DNA from: JAUUSJ01 sp964439395 | Lineage (GTDB): Bacteria > Bacillota > Clostridia > Lachnospirales > Lachnospiraceae | NCBI GenBank assembly: GCA_964439395.1 | Contig: CAYTNV010000015.1 | Span: 13,696-77,695 of the forward strand | DNA length: 64,000 nt | Direction of reading: 5' to 3' | Part shown: positions 32,863 through 42,320 of the stretch, piece after piece | Layout of the letters: each line of letters opens with the position of its first letter | How positions within the stretch are numbered: the stretch's first letter is position 1 | The notes under the pieces: generated by a model | What the model saw: only the letters and a program-made list of their open reading frames with translations | The model's database searches: none | What the model was told of the DNA's origin: nothing | Translations under genes and position numbers: made by a program

Positions 32863-34073
32863 GATTAGTTGGAATTGGACCTGGAACGAGAGAGTATGTT
32901 TTGCCAAAGGCTTTGGAAGCGATGGAAAAATCAGATGTCATCATTGCCGCAAAGCGTATTATACCGATGCTTGAGGAAATACTTACAGACGAAAAAAATA
33001 TATTACCGATGAAGGGAATTCAAGCGACCGTTGACTTGATAGAACAATATTTACAAAAAGAAGATGTAGCTTTGATTGTATCAGGTGACCCGTTAATGTA
33101 TAGTCTTCTTCGCACACTAAAAAATGATAAGAAGGGCTCTAAAATATCGATGGAGGTTATTCCAGGAATCGGTTCTTTGCAGATGCTTGGAGCAAAATGT
33201 GGTATCTCTATGGAAGAGGCGAAGATTATTAGCGTGCATGGAAGAACGCATAAAAGAGGAAGTATAGCGATGGCAGTCTCGGAGCATAGCGATTGCTTTT
33301 TCCTATGCAGTAAAGAGCAGGGACCTGCGTGGTTATCTGAGATTATGTTAGAATATCATTTGGAAGATGTGACAGTTTATGCGGGGTCGGAATTATCTTA
33401 TGCTGAAGAAGAAGTTTTTGTGGGAAGGCCTAGGGAGATGAGCAAAAAAGAGTTCCCATCTCTCTGTGTGGCATTGATTCACAATGATACGCCAAGAGCG
33501 ATAGGACGAGTGGGACTATTGCAGGATATTGATTTTGTCAGAGGAAAAACACCGATGACAAAAGAAGAAGTCAGAGCCATTATTATACAGAAAATGAGAC
33601 TGCGTCCAGATAGTATTGTCTGGGATGTCGGGGCAGGAACAGGCTCTGTTACGATAGAGTCTGCGAGATTTTGTCCATTTGGTGAAGTGTACGCCATTGA
33701 GAGAAGCGAGACGGCAATTGAATTGATTGAGAAAAATAGAGAGAAATTCCATGTCCCCCATGTGAAAATCTTTGCGGGAACAGCGAGAGAAGAGATAAAA
33801 AAACTTCCTTGTCCAGATATTGTGTTTATCGGGGGAAGTGGAGGAGACTTAGAGCTTATTATCGAACATTTGGCAAGTTTTAAAAAGGCAATTAAAGTTA
33901 TAATTTCGGCTGTGACGGTGGAGACATTGGCACAAGCTTGTCATTGCCTTAGCAAATATGATAAAGATTATGAGATGACGCAGATTTCTATTGGAAAAAG
34001 TCGAAAACTCGGAAGTTATCATATTATGGATAATAATAATCCAGTCACTCTCTTAGAGGCAGTGATTGGATAG
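32850..34073 (+). CDS. cbiET: Fused cobalt-precorrin-7 C5-methyltransferase and C15-methyltransferase/decarboxylase
   Basis: A 407-residue fusion. Residues 1-200 are CbiE, a tetrapyrrole methylase with VGIGPGTREYVLPKA, VSGDPLMYSLLRT and VIPGIGSLQML. Residues about 210-407 are CbiT, a Rossmann methyltransferase with MTKEEVRAIIIQKMRL, VWDVGAGTGSVTIE, AIERSETAIELI and IFIGGSGG-like VFIGGSGGDLELI. They catalyse neighbouring steps and the fusion corresponds to CobL of the aerobic pathway. AGGAGGTG precedes the ATG. Confidence 0.95.
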   Translation: MHRLRLVGIGPGTREYVLPKALEAMEKSDVIIAAKRIIPMLEEILTDEKNILPMKGIQATVDLIEQYLQKEDVALIVSGDPLMYSLLRTLKNDKKGSKISMEVIPGIGSLQMLGAKCGISMEEAKIISVHGRTHKRGSIAMAVSEHSDCFFLCSKEQGPAWLSEIMLEYHLEDVTVYAGSELSYAEEEVFVGRPREMSKKEFPSLCVALIHNDTPRAIGRVGLLQDIDFVRGKTPMTKEEVRAIIIQKMRLRPDSIVWDVGAGTGSVTIESARFCPFGEVYAIERSETAIELIEKNREKFHVPHVKIFAGTAREEIKKLPCPDIVFIGGSGGDLELIIEHLASFKKAIKVIISAVTVETLAQACHCLSKYDKDYEMTQISIGKSRKLGSYHIMDNNNPVTLLEAVIG

Positions 34074-34174
34074 AAAATTTGATTGTCTGTTTTGGGTGGA
34101 AATAGTCTTCCAAGTTTTTAGGAAAGAAACGGGATATTTGGAAGGAAAACAAAAGATAGAAGGGAGAATAGGGT

Positions 34175-34942
34175 ATGAAAAAGGCATTATTAGTTATTAG
34201 TTTTGGGACGAGTTATGAAGTGGCGATGAAAGCGATTGAAAATATTGAGAAGAAATTAATAATTGCTTTTCCAGATTATGACTTTAATCGAGCTTTCACA
34301 TCTGGTATGATTATTAAGAAATTACTTCGCACAAAAAATCAAAAGATTGAGACGACGACAGAGGCGCTTGAGAGATTATATGAGGAAGGCTATGAGGAAG
34401 TGCTATGTCAGCCGACACATATTATTAATGGAATCGAGTATGATAAAATGTGTCGTATGATTGCTGAGTATAAAGATAAATTTAAAAATCTTCGGGTTGG
34501 AACTCCCCTTCTGACAGAGAGTGAGGATTTCGAGGAATGTGCAAGGCGTGTCATGGAAAATATGCCAAAGGTAGGAGAAAATGAGGCACTTGTCTTTATG
34601 GGACATGGCACAGATCATTTTGCTAATGGGGCGTATTCTCAGATTGAAAATACATTAAGACATATCGGATATGAAAATGTATATGTGGGAACAGTAGAGG
34701 GATTTCCAGATTTGTCGTACGTGGAAAAACGCTTAGAGAAAAAAGGGGTGAAAAAAGTATATTTAGCACCACTTATGATTGTGGCGGGAGATCATGCGAG
34801 AAATGATTTGGCAGGAGAAGAGGAAGATTCCTGGAAATCAATTTTGGAGGCAGCAGGATATGAGGTAGAAGTAAAATTACAGGGAATTGGAGAGTATGAT
34901 TCTATTGCAGAGCTTTTTGTAGAGCATGCAAAAACGGCATAA
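34175..34942 (+). CDS. cbiK: Sirohydrochlorin cobaltochelatase (CbiK type)
   Basis: CbiK inserts cobalt into sirohydrochlorin, committing it to cobalamin. The 255-residue protein begins KKALLVISFGTSYEVAM and has the two metal-site histidines in VFMGHGTDHFAN and MIVAGDHARNDLAG, with a QPTHIINGIEYD stretch typical of CbiK rather than CbiX. No signal peptide is present, so it is cytoplasmic. A 101-base gap from cbiET has no terminator I can see. Confidence 0.94.
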   Translation: MKKALLVISFGTSYEVAMKAIENIEKKLIIAFPDYDFNRAFTSGMIIKKLLRTKNQKIETTTEALERLYEEGYEEVLCQPTHIINGIEYDKMCRMIAEYKDKFKNLRVGTPLLTESEDFEECARRVMENMPKVGENEALVFMGHGTDHFANGAYSQIENTLRHIGYENVYVGTVEGFPDLSYVEKRLEKKGVKKVYLAPLMIVAGDHARNDLAGEEEDSWKSILEAAGYEVEVKLQGIGEYDSIAELFVEHAKTA

Positions 34943-35047
34943 GTGTAATTTATTAGAATTGCTTTTTGGTTCTAAAGATAAGAAGGCAAGTGTTTTTTAG
35001 GAGATATTTGCTTTTATATTGGAAAGTGTGAGAGGAAGGAAAAAATT

Positions 35048-35743
35048 ATGACAGGAAAATTATATGGAATTGGTGTAGGACCTGGAGACCCAGAATTGCT
35101 TACTTTAAAGGCCAAGAGATTAATTGAAGAGGCAGATATTGTCGCAGTTCCAGTAAAGAAACTAGGAGAAAACAGTGTTGCGTTGGATATCGCAAAAGGA
35201 GCAGCCGATATTCCAGATGAAAAAATTGTAGAAATTGAATTTACAATGAATAAAGATAAAGCAAGGAGAGAGGCTTGTAGAAAAGAGGCCGCTAAAAAAG
35301 TGACAGATATTTTAGATGGGGGCAAAAATATTGCAATGCTTGCACTCGGAGATATCGGAATTTACAGTACGTATGCATATGTGCATAATATCTTAATAAA
35401 CCAAGGATATGAGGTACAGATGATTTCAGGAATTCCTTCTTTTTGTGCTGGGGCAAGTGCAGCTAATATTTCTCTTGTGGAGGGCAATGATGGCTTTGGT
35501 GTTATTCCATCTCTTCGTGGAATAGAGGATGTAGAAAGAGCATTAAATGTATTTGATAATCTAGTCATTATGAAAGTTGGAAATCATGTACAGGAGGTGT
35601 ATAATCTCTTAAAGGAGAGAAATATGGAGAAAAATGCTGTGATTGTGAGCAATTGTGGCATGGAAGATGAGTATATCGGAGAGCTAATTCCAGATAGAAA
35701 GTATGGGTATTTTACAACAATGATTGTAAAAAAGGAAAATTAG
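35048..35743 (+). CDS. cbiL: Cobalt-factor-II C20-methyltransferase
   Basis: CbiL methylates C20, the first methylation after cobalt insertion. The 231-residue protein has LYGIGVGPGDPELLTLKAKR, IVAVPVKK, MLALGDIGIYSTYAY, MISGIPSFCAGASAA and GNDGFGVIPS, the layout of CobI/CbiL. GAGGAAGG precedes the ATG. It is separated by one base from cbiJ. Confidence 0.94.
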   Translation: MTGKLYGIGVGPGDPELLTLKAKRLIEEADIVAVPVKKLGENSVALDIAKGAADIPDEKIVEIEFTMNKDKARREACRKEAAKKVTDILDGGKNIAMLALGDIGIYSTYAYVHNILINQGYEVQMISGIPSFCAGASAANISLVEGNDGFGVIPSLRGIEDVERALNVFDNLVIMKVGNHVQEVYNLLKERNMEKNAVIVSNCGMEDEYIGELIPDRKYGYFTTMIVKKEN

Positions 35744-35744
35744 T

Positions 35745-36458
35745 ATGAAAAAAAATATTATTGTAATTGCAGGAACGACTGAATCAAGAGAGGTTATAAA
35801 AAAGCTTCGAGAAGATGGGGCAAATATTATAGCATCTGTCGCAACAGAGCTTGGCGCCAAGATGTTAAAAGAAGAGGAGATTCCTATTTATGTTGGAAGA
35901 AAAGATGAGAGACAATTTCGTGAACTCTTTTTGAGAGAGAAGCCGGATATGGTAGTCGATGCGTCACATCCGTTTGCGAAAATCGTCACAAAAACTGTGC
36001 GTTTTGTATGTGAGGAGCTTGATATTCCTTATAAGCGAATAAAACGAGAGGAAGAAGCATACGATTATGAGAAAATTATTTGGGTATCAGACGCGAAGGA
36101 GGCAGCAAAGGTGGCAGATGAGATGGGGGGAGTTGTCTTACTTACAACAGGAGCCAATACAGCCAATATCTATGCGAAAACAGTGAGCAATATGGAGGAA
36201 AAACTATATATTCGTGTACTTGATACACCCAAATCTCTTGAGATATGTGAGATGGCGGGGATTCCTAGAGAGCATATTATTGCGAAAATGCCGCCATTTT
36301 CTGTGGAGGACAATATTAATTTAATGAGAGAGATAAATGCTGCCGTTTTAGTGTCGAAAGACAGTGGAAAACAAGGCGGTGTACAAAATAAGGTAGATGC
36401 TTGTAGGAAGCAAAATATTCCGATAATCTTAATTCAAAGACCAGAAGGTGAAGATTAA
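35745..36458 (+). CDS. cbiJ: Cobalt-precorrin-6A reductase
   Basis: CbiJ reduces a double bond of the macrocycle with NADH. The 237-residue protein has the CobK/CbiJ pattern: IVIAGTTESREVIKKL, PDMVVDASHPFA, VCEELDIPYKRIKREE, LLTTGANTANIYA and LVSKDSGKQGG. The start lies one base after the cbiL stop, with GGAAAA as a weak ribosome site, so coupling is likely. Confidence 0.93.
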   Translation: MKKNIIVIAGTTESREVIKKLREDGANIIASVATELGAKMLKEEEIPIYVGRKDERQFRELFLREKPDMVVDASHPFAKIVTKTVRFVCEELDIPYKRIKREEEAYDYEKIIWVSDAKEAAKVADEMGGVVLLTTGANTANIYAKTVSNMEEKLYIRVLDTPKSLEICEMAGIPREHIIAKMPPFSVEDNINLMREINAAVLVSKDSGKQGGVQNKVDACRKQNIPIILIQRPEGED

Positions 36459-36481
36459 AGGGAAAAATAAGGAGGCAGAAA

Positions 36482-37891
36482 ATGGGAACTAGTAGTTATA
36501 TGATACCTAGAATTTTGATTGCGGGTGCCAATAGTGGATGTGGAAAAACAACAATCACATGTGCAATTTTAAAAGCATTGATAGATAGGAAATTTGCAAT
36601 TCAATCCTATAAATGCGGTCCTGATTATATTGACCCAATGTTACATACGCATATCACAAAGACAGAATCTAGAAATCTAGATCCCTTTTTTCTAGATTCC
36701 AAAGAGCTAGAGCAGGTCTTTATAAAGGACGCTAAAGAAGCAGAGATTGCTGTGATAGAGGGAGTCATGGGATTTTACGATGGAATTGGCATGACAAAGA
36801 AGGCAAGTACCCATTCTGTGGCAGAGGCGACAAAAACACCCGTCATTTTGGTTATGAATGTAAAGGGAATGGGAAATACAATGATACCACTTTTAAAAGG
36901 TCTAAAGGAATATAACTTTGGAGATAATCAGATTAAAGGAGTAATTTTAAATCGTTGTACGAAGGGATTACACGATATTATGAAGCCTTTAATCGAAGAA
37001 GAGTTAGGGATTATGGTGCTTGGATATTTTCCAGTGGATGAAAAAATTATTATAGGAAGTCGACATCTAGGATTAATGACAGTAGATGAGATAGGAAATT
37101 TGGATGAGATTGTAGAAGAACTTGGAAAAGTTGCCAGTGAGACAATTGACCTTGAGAGAGTTGTTATGTTAGCCAAAAGTGCATGTGTATTGGAAGATAG
37201 AGAGCAAATTCCGAGCGAAATCACAGCTGTGAGAGAAGAAATAGGTGAGCAGGAAGTAAAAATAGCAGTGGCAAAAGACAAGGCATTTTGTTTTTACTAT
37301 AGAGAAAATTTAGATATTTTAGAGCAGATGGGAGCAAAGCTTTGTTATTTTAGCCCAATTAAAGATAAGAAATTACCAGAGGGAATTTCAGGAATTTATT
37401 TTGGAGGCGGATATCCAGAGGCTTATGCGAAAGAACTCTCAGAAAATAAAAAAATGCAGCGAGAAATTTTAAGGGCGCATGACGCGGGAATTCCAATTAT
37501 CGGAGAATGTGGTGGATTTATGTATCTTTGTAAAGAACTAATTGACATAAAAGGAGAAATATTTTCCATGGCGGGGATTGTTGATACAAGAGTTTTTATG
37601 ACTCCAAAATTAAATATGCAGTTTGGCTATGTGACAGCGACAGCTCTAGGAGATACTAATTTTGTTGAGGAAGGAATGAAAATTCGCACACATGAATTTC
37701 ATTATTCCAAGGGAGAGACGATAGGAGAAATGTTTGAGATGGAGAAAGCCAGCGGGAAGAAATGGAATGGAGTTTACGGCGGTGAAAATCTTATGGCTGG
37801 TTATCCACATTGGTATTTTAGAAATTGTCTTTCTATGGTTGGAAATTTTGTAAGAGCCTGCAAGAAAGCACCTAAAATAGGAAAGAAATAA
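36482..37891 (+). CDS. cbiA: Cobyrinic acid a,c-diamide synthase
   Basis: CbiA amidates the a and c side chains of cobyrinate using ATP and glutamine. The 469-residue protein has an N-terminal dethiobiotin-synthase-like ATPase with ILIAGANSGCGKTTITCAIL and KCGPDYIDPMLH, VIEGVMGFYDGI, and a C-terminal glutamine amidotransferase domain with the nucleophile in PIIGECGGFMYL and a final HPHW-like YPHWYFRN stretch. AAGGAGG precedes the ATG. It is seven bases from cbiB. Confidence 0.95.
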   Translation: MGTSSYMIPRILIAGANSGCGKTTITCAILKALIDRKFAIQSYKCGPDYIDPMLHTHITKTESRNLDPFFLDSKELEQVFIKDAKEAEIAVIEGVMGFYDGIGMTKKASTHSVAEATKTPVILVMNVKGMGNTMIPLLKGLKEYNFGDNQIKGVILNRCTKGLHDIMKPLIEEELGIMVLGYFPVDEKIIIGSRHLGLMTVDEIGNLDEIVEELGKVASETIDLERVVMLAKSACVLEDREQIPSEITAVREEIGEQEVKIAVAKDKAFCFYYRENLDILEQMGAKLCYFSPIKDKKLPEGISGIYFGGGYPEAYAKELSENKKMQREILRAHDAGIPIIGECGGFMYLCKELIDIKGEIFSMAGIVDTRVFMTPKLNMQFGYVTATALGDTNFVEEGMKIRTHEFHYSKGETIGEMFEMEKASGKKWNGVYGGENLMAGYPHWYFRNCLSMVGNFVRACKKAPKIGKK

Positions 37892-37897
37892 GAAACA

Positions 37898-38923
37898 ATG
37901 ATACTTACAATAGAAATCGCAATTGGATTTATACTTGATTTGATTTTGGGAGATCCTCTTTGGCTGCCACATCCGATTGTGTATATAGGAAAAGCAATTA
38001 GTATACTAAAGAAGAAAATTCAAAAAAAATTATATGGGAGCTTATATGAGGAGCTTTCCGTAAAAGAAAAAGAAACACTTCCAAGAGAGGAAAAGAAAGA
38101 GCAAATCTTTGGGATGATTTTATCGCTTATAATCGTGATTGGAACATTTCTCATTGTTTTTTTTGCATTATGTCTTGCTGAAAAAATTCATCCTTGGCTT
38201 CGATATATTTTAGAAACATTTTGGATTTATCAGATCTTGGCCACAAAATGCTTAAAGACAGAGTCTATGAAAGTGTATGAAAAGTTGAGAGAGGGAAATC
38301 TGGAGGGAGCTAGAGTGGAGATTTCTTATCTTGTGGGAAGAGATACAGCTTCTCTTAATGAAGAAGAAGTGGCGAAGGCGACGATAGAGACAGTGGCGGA
38401 AAATACAAGTGACGGAGTGATTGCCCCATTATTTTATATCGCAATTTTTGGTGCACCGCTTGGGATGGCATATAAGGCAATCAATACGTTAGATTCGATG
38501 GTTGGCTATAAAAATGACGAGTTTATCAATCTCGGAAGATTTGCCGCAAAATTGGATGATATAGCAAACTTTATTCCAGCAAGACTCTGTGCAGTTATGA
38601 TGATGTTGGGAACTCTCATCTTAGGATTTAATTTTAAGGGAAGCGTTAAAATTTTTAAGAGAGACCGATATGCACATCTTAGTCCTAATAGTGCACAGAC
38701 AGAATCTGTGGCTGCTGGAGCATTAAATATTCAGCTTGGCGGGACACATGATTATTTTGGAAAACCTGTCGTTAAGCCGACAATCGGTGATAATATTCGC
38801 ATAGTAGAGTATGATGATATTAAGAAATGTAATCAATTGCTTTATGCTGCGGCGATTTTAATGGCGATTAGCATTATTTTAATTCGTATTTTATGTATAA
38901 TTATTTTAAGCTATGCCTTATGA
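37898..38923 (+). CDS. cbiB: Adenosylcobinamide-phosphate synthase
   Basis: CbiB attaches aminopropanol phosphate to adenosylcobyric acid in the membrane. The 341-residue protein has several hydrophobic helices and the family motifs DLILGDPLWLPHPIVYIGK, YLVGRDTASLNEEEV, ETVAENTSDGVIAPLFY, YKAINTLDSMVGYK and SPNSAQTESVAAGAL. Residues about 55-75 add a charged stretch (EKETLPREEKKEQ). The ribosome site is weak (AGGAAAG). Confidence 0.95.
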   Translation: MILTIEIAIGFILDLILGDPLWLPHPIVYIGKAISILKKKIQKKLYGSLYEELSVKEKETLPREEKKEQIFGMILSLIIVIGTFLIVFFALCLAEKIHPWLRYILETFWIYQILATKCLKTESMKVYEKLREGNLEGARVEISYLVGRDTASLNEEEVAKATIETVAENTSDGVIAPLFYIAIFGAPLGMAYKAINTLDSMVGYKNDEFINLGRFAAKLDDIANFIPARLCAVMMMLGTLILGFNFKGSVKIFKRDRYAHLSPNSAQTESVAAGALNIQLGGTHDYFGKPVVKPTIGDNIRIVEYDDIKKCNQLLYAAAILMAISIILIRILCIIILSYAL

Positions 38924-39066
38924 AACGGCAAAGTCGTTTTCGTCCGTAGGGAATAGAATACAGTGTGCTTGAAGGGAATATAAAATGGGATATGGATTAT
39001 TCCAATAGAGATATTAGTTTGACTATTAGATGAAGCAGAGAAAATACCGCAGAAAGGAATCGATAG

Positions 39067-40140
39067 ATGAAAAAGCATGGAGGAAATGTCTACGAGAAAG
39101 CAAAGACATTAGGAATAAAAAAAGAAGAGATACTTGATTTTTCGGCCAATATTAGCCCGCTTGGAATTCCCACAGGAGTGAAGCAGGCGATGATAGAAAG
39201 TATCGATGAGCTCATTCACTATCCAGACCCAGACTGTGTGGAATTAAAAAAAGCCATAGCTAAGGTAGAGAGTGTAAGAGAAGAGGTTGTAGAATGTGGA
39301 AATGGTGGAGCCGATTTATTATTTCGTCTGGCAGTAGCCCTAAAGCCAAAGCGAGTTTTACTTCCAGCACCTACTTTTGTGGAATATGAGGAAGCAATGA
39401 AAGCAGTGGACAGTGAAATCCAATATATAACTTTAGATGAACAATTCAAACTTTGTCCAGATTGGGTGAAAAGGAAGCTTAAAGAGGGGACGGAGCTTTT
39501 TATTTTATGTAATCCGAATAATCCGACAGGATTATTGACAGAGAGAGAATATATTTTAGAAATTTTGGAAGAGGCAAAAAAGGTCGACTGTCATGTATTA
39601 GTCGATGAATGTTTTTTAGAATTATATGAAAGAGAAACAGAATATTCTTTAAAACCATATTTAGAGCAGTATGAGAATTTAATGATTTTAAAATCTTTTA
39701 CAAAATTATATGCAATTCCGGGAGTGAGACTTGGCTATGTTTTAAGCAGCAATAAAAAAATTTTAGAGAAAATAAAAGCATCTGGACAGGCGTGGTGTGT
39801 GAGCCATATTGCACAGCAGGCAGGAATTGCCGCCTTAAAAGAAAAAGAATATAAAAAAGAGGTAATTAAGCTTATTGCCAGAGAGAATTTATTTTTAAAG
39901 CAGAGCTTGCAGGAACTTGGAATTGATGTATTAGATGGTGTAGTAAATTACTTGTTTTTTTATACGAGGCAAAAAGATTTAAATGATAGGTTGGAGAGAG
40001 AGTCGATTTTAATTCGAGATTGCAGTAATTATCAGGGACTAGAAAAAGGATATTTTCGAGTGGCAGTAAATAATCGAGAGGAAAATATAAAATTAATAAA
40101 AGCGTTAAAGAAGATAAAAAACGAAGTGGGAGGATTTTAG
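39067..40140 (+). CDS. cobD: Threonine-phosphate decarboxylase (CobD, PLP)
   Basis: CobD decarboxylates threonine phosphate to the aminopropanol phosphate used by CbiB. The 357-residue fold-type-I PLP enzyme shows KKHGGNVYEKA at the start, LDFSANISPLGIP, HYPDPDC, CNPNNPTGLL, LVDECFLELY and KSFTKLYAIPGVRLGY with the PLP lysine. The HGG start and its place between cbiB and cbiP separate it from histidinol-phosphate aminotransferase. Its stop touches the cbiP start without a gap. Confidence 0.9.
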   Translation: MKKHGGNVYEKAKTLGIKKEEILDFSANISPLGIPTGVKQAMIESIDELIHYPDPDCVELKKAIAKVESVREEVVECGNGGADLLFRLAVALKPKRVLLPAPTFVEYEEAMKAVDSEIQYITLDEQFKLCPDWVKRKLKEGTELFILCNPNNPTGLLTEREYILEILEEAKKVDCHVLVDECFLELYERETEYSLKPYLEQYENLMILKSFTKLYAIPGVRLGYVLSSNKKILEKIKASGQAWCVSHIAQQAGIAALKEKEYKKEVIKLIARENLFLKQSLQELGIDVLDGVVNYLFFYTRQKDLNDRLERESILIRDCSNYQGLEKGYFRVAVNNREENIKLIKALKKIKNEVGGF

Positions 40141-42195
40141 ATGGCAGCAAAAGTAATTATGGTGCAGGGGACAATGTCTAATTCGGGAAAGACATTTGTT
40201 ACAGCAGGACTTTGCCGTGTGTTTAAACAGGCAGGTTATAAGGTTGCACCGTTTAAGGCACAAAATATGGCATTAAATTCCTATATCACAAAAGAAGGTT
40301 TAGAAATTGGAAGAGCACAGGCAATGCAAGCTGAGGCGGCTATGATAGAGCCAACCCATTATATGAATCCAATTTTACTAAAACCGACGAGTCATATGGG
40401 TTCTCAAGTTATAGTGAATGGAGAAGTGTTCGCAAACTTAAGTGCCAAGGAGTACTATGAGAAAAAGCGAAGTCTAAAAAAAGATGTTATGACGGCCTTT
40501 TGTCACCTCGCAGAAGAGTATGATATTATCGTGATTGAGGGAGCGGGAAGTCCAGCGGAGATTAATTTAGCCGAAGATGACCTTGTAAATATGGGAATGG
40601 CAAAGATGGCGGATGCCGATGTGTTTTTGGTGGCGGATATTGATCGTGGTGGGGTGTTTGCCTCCGTATATGGGACGATAAAATTAATACCGCCAGAAGA
40701 CCAAGAACGTATAAAAGGCATTATTATTAATAAATTTAGAGGAGATATTGCTATTTTAGAGCCAGGTCTAAAAATGATAGAAGATTTGGTAAACATACCA
40801 GTAATTGGAGTTTTGCCGATGGAGAAGATTGATGTGGATGACGAAGATAGTCTATCAGAGCGACTAAATCAAAAAACGATTCAGGAGGGAATTGACGTGG
40901 CAGTTATTCGTCTTCCTCATATTTCAAATTTCACGGATTTTAGTGTATTTGAGTTAGTGGACGGCGTATCGCTTCGCTATGTGACAGAGAAAAAAGAATT
41001 ACGAGATCCAGATTTAATTTTGCTTCCAGGTACAAAAAATACAATGAGTGATATGCGATGGCTAAAGGAAAGTGGATTAGAGGGAGCAATTATTCGAGCA
41101 TCGGCAAAAACGAGAGTAATCGGTATTTGCGGGGGATTTCAGCTCCTTGGAAAAGAGTTAAAAGACCCTTATAATGTAGAGTATGGAGGAGAGATGGAAG
41201 GTCTCGGGCTTTTAGATATTACAACTATATTTGAGGAAGCAAAGACGAGAACTCGTATTACCGGAACTATTTTAGAATCTTCTAATTTATATCAACTAGA
41301 AAATCGAGAGCTGGAAGGTTATGAGATTCATATGGGTGTGACAAAAAATCTCGGTGAGGCTAAGCCGTTGATTGAACTTTCAGATGGCAGAATAGATGGA
41401 TTTCGAAATGAGACAGGTTCTGTCTGGGGAAGCTATCTTCACGGAATATTTGATAATGAGTCGCTGCTTTTTGGGCTTGTACATCAAATTATGGAAGAAA
41501 AGGGAATCGATCCTTCGGATAATCATCTAAGTATTGCAGAATATAAGGAAATCCAGTATAATAGACTAGCAAATTTAGTTCGAGAAAACATGGATATGAA
41601 TTATATATATGAGCTTTTGAAAAAACAAGAACTTCGACAAAAAATAAAAGAGAAAAATATAGATGGGGTGGCAGAGCAAAAAGGTTACGTTCATTTATAT
41701 TGCGGAGATGGAAAAGGAAAGACTACATGTAGTATGGGACTTTTAGTGCGAGCCGCTGGAAGTGGAAAAAAAATTCTTTTATATCAATTTATGAAAAATA
41801 ATTCCAGTAGTGAGAGAAAGATAATTTCTGGTATTCCCAATGTAACTATTTTGCCAGGTGATGATGAGGTAGTCTTTACATTTCGTATGACAAAAGAGGA
41901 AAAGGATGCAAAAAAAGCGGAGAATAATGCGATAATTCATAAAATTTCTAGTATGATGAAAGACTATGATATAATTGTCTTAGACGAGGCACTCTATGCA
42001 ATTAAAAATGGAGTGTTGTCGGAGGATATTGTACTAAAAATGTTAGATAACCGTCCAAAAAATATAGAGGTTGTATTATCTGGGCGTGATCCTAGTGATG
42101 CGATGATAGAAAGAGCAGATTATGTATCTGAAATAAAAAAAATAAAGCATCCATTTGACCAGGGAGTAAAGAGTCGCATAGGAATAGAAAAGTAG
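40141..42195 (+). CDS. cbiP-cobO: Fusion of cobyric acid synthase and corrinoid adenosyltransferase
   Basis: A 684-residue chain. Residues 1-505 are CbiP/CobQ, which amidates four side chains: VQGTMSNSGKTFVTAGL, FKAQNMALNSY, RAQAMQAEAA, DIDRGGVFASVYGT, GICGGFQLLGKE with the glutaminase Cys, and GSYLHGIFDN. Residues about 508-684 are a CobA/CobO (BtuR)-type adenosyltransferase with GYVHLYCGDGKGKTT (P-loop at about 522-529), IIVLDEALYAIKNG and VVLSGRDPSDAMIERADYVSE. Adenosylation and amidation are neighbouring steps, so the fusion is logical, but it is an uncommon arrangement. The junction is in frame and clean. Confidence 0.94.
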   Translation: MAAKVIMVQGTMSNSGKTFVTAGLCRVFKQAGYKVAPFKAQNMALNSYITKEGLEIGRAQAMQAEAAMIEPTHYMNPILLKPTSHMGSQVIVNGEVFANLSAKEYYEKKRSLKKDVMTAFCHLAEEYDIIVIEGAGSPAEINLAEDDLVNMGMAKMADADVFLVADIDRGGVFASVYGTIKLIPPEDQERIKGIIINKFRGDIAILEPGLKMIEDLVNIPVIGVLPMEKIDVDDEDSLSERLNQKTIQEGIDVAVIRLPHISNFTDFSVFELVDGVSLRYVTEKKELRDPDLILLPGTKNTMSDMRWLKESGLEGAIIRASAKTRVIGICGGFQLLGKELKDPYNVEYGGEMEGLGLLDITTIFEEAKTRTRITGTILESSNLYQLENRELEGYEIHMGVTKNLGEAKPLIELSDGRIDGFRNETGSVWGSYLHGIFDNESLLFGLVHQIMEEKGIDPSDNHLSIAEYKEIQYNRLANLVRENMDMNYIYELLKKQELRQKIKEKNIDGVAEQKGYVHLYCGDGKGKTTCSMGLLVRAAGSGKKILLYQFMKNNSSSERKIISGIPNVTILPGDDEVVFTFRMTKEEKDAKKAENNAIIHKISSMMKDYDIIVLDEALYAIKNGVLSEDIVLKMLDNRPKNIEVVLSGRDPSDAMIERADYVSEIKKIKHPFDQGVKSRIGIEK

Positions 42196-42294
42196 TAAAA
42201 GTTGGTAAAATATCATATTTGTAAAAACATACAATATATGCGATGATATAAGAAACAATGATTGGATATGTTTGCTTGATGAGAATTTCATAGT
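42190..42294 (+). promoter_or_regulatory. Leader-like element shared with the hemL leader
   Basis: This is the counterpart of 22028-22132, with GTAGTAAAA, ATATATGCGATGATATAA, GGATATGTTTGCTTG and AATTTCATAGTAA in the same order. The cobO hairpin-forming half present at hemL (CCTG/CAGG) is weaker here. Confidence 0.35.
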
Positions 42295-42320
42295 AAAAAA
42301 AGAAAAGAGGAAAAGGGAGT

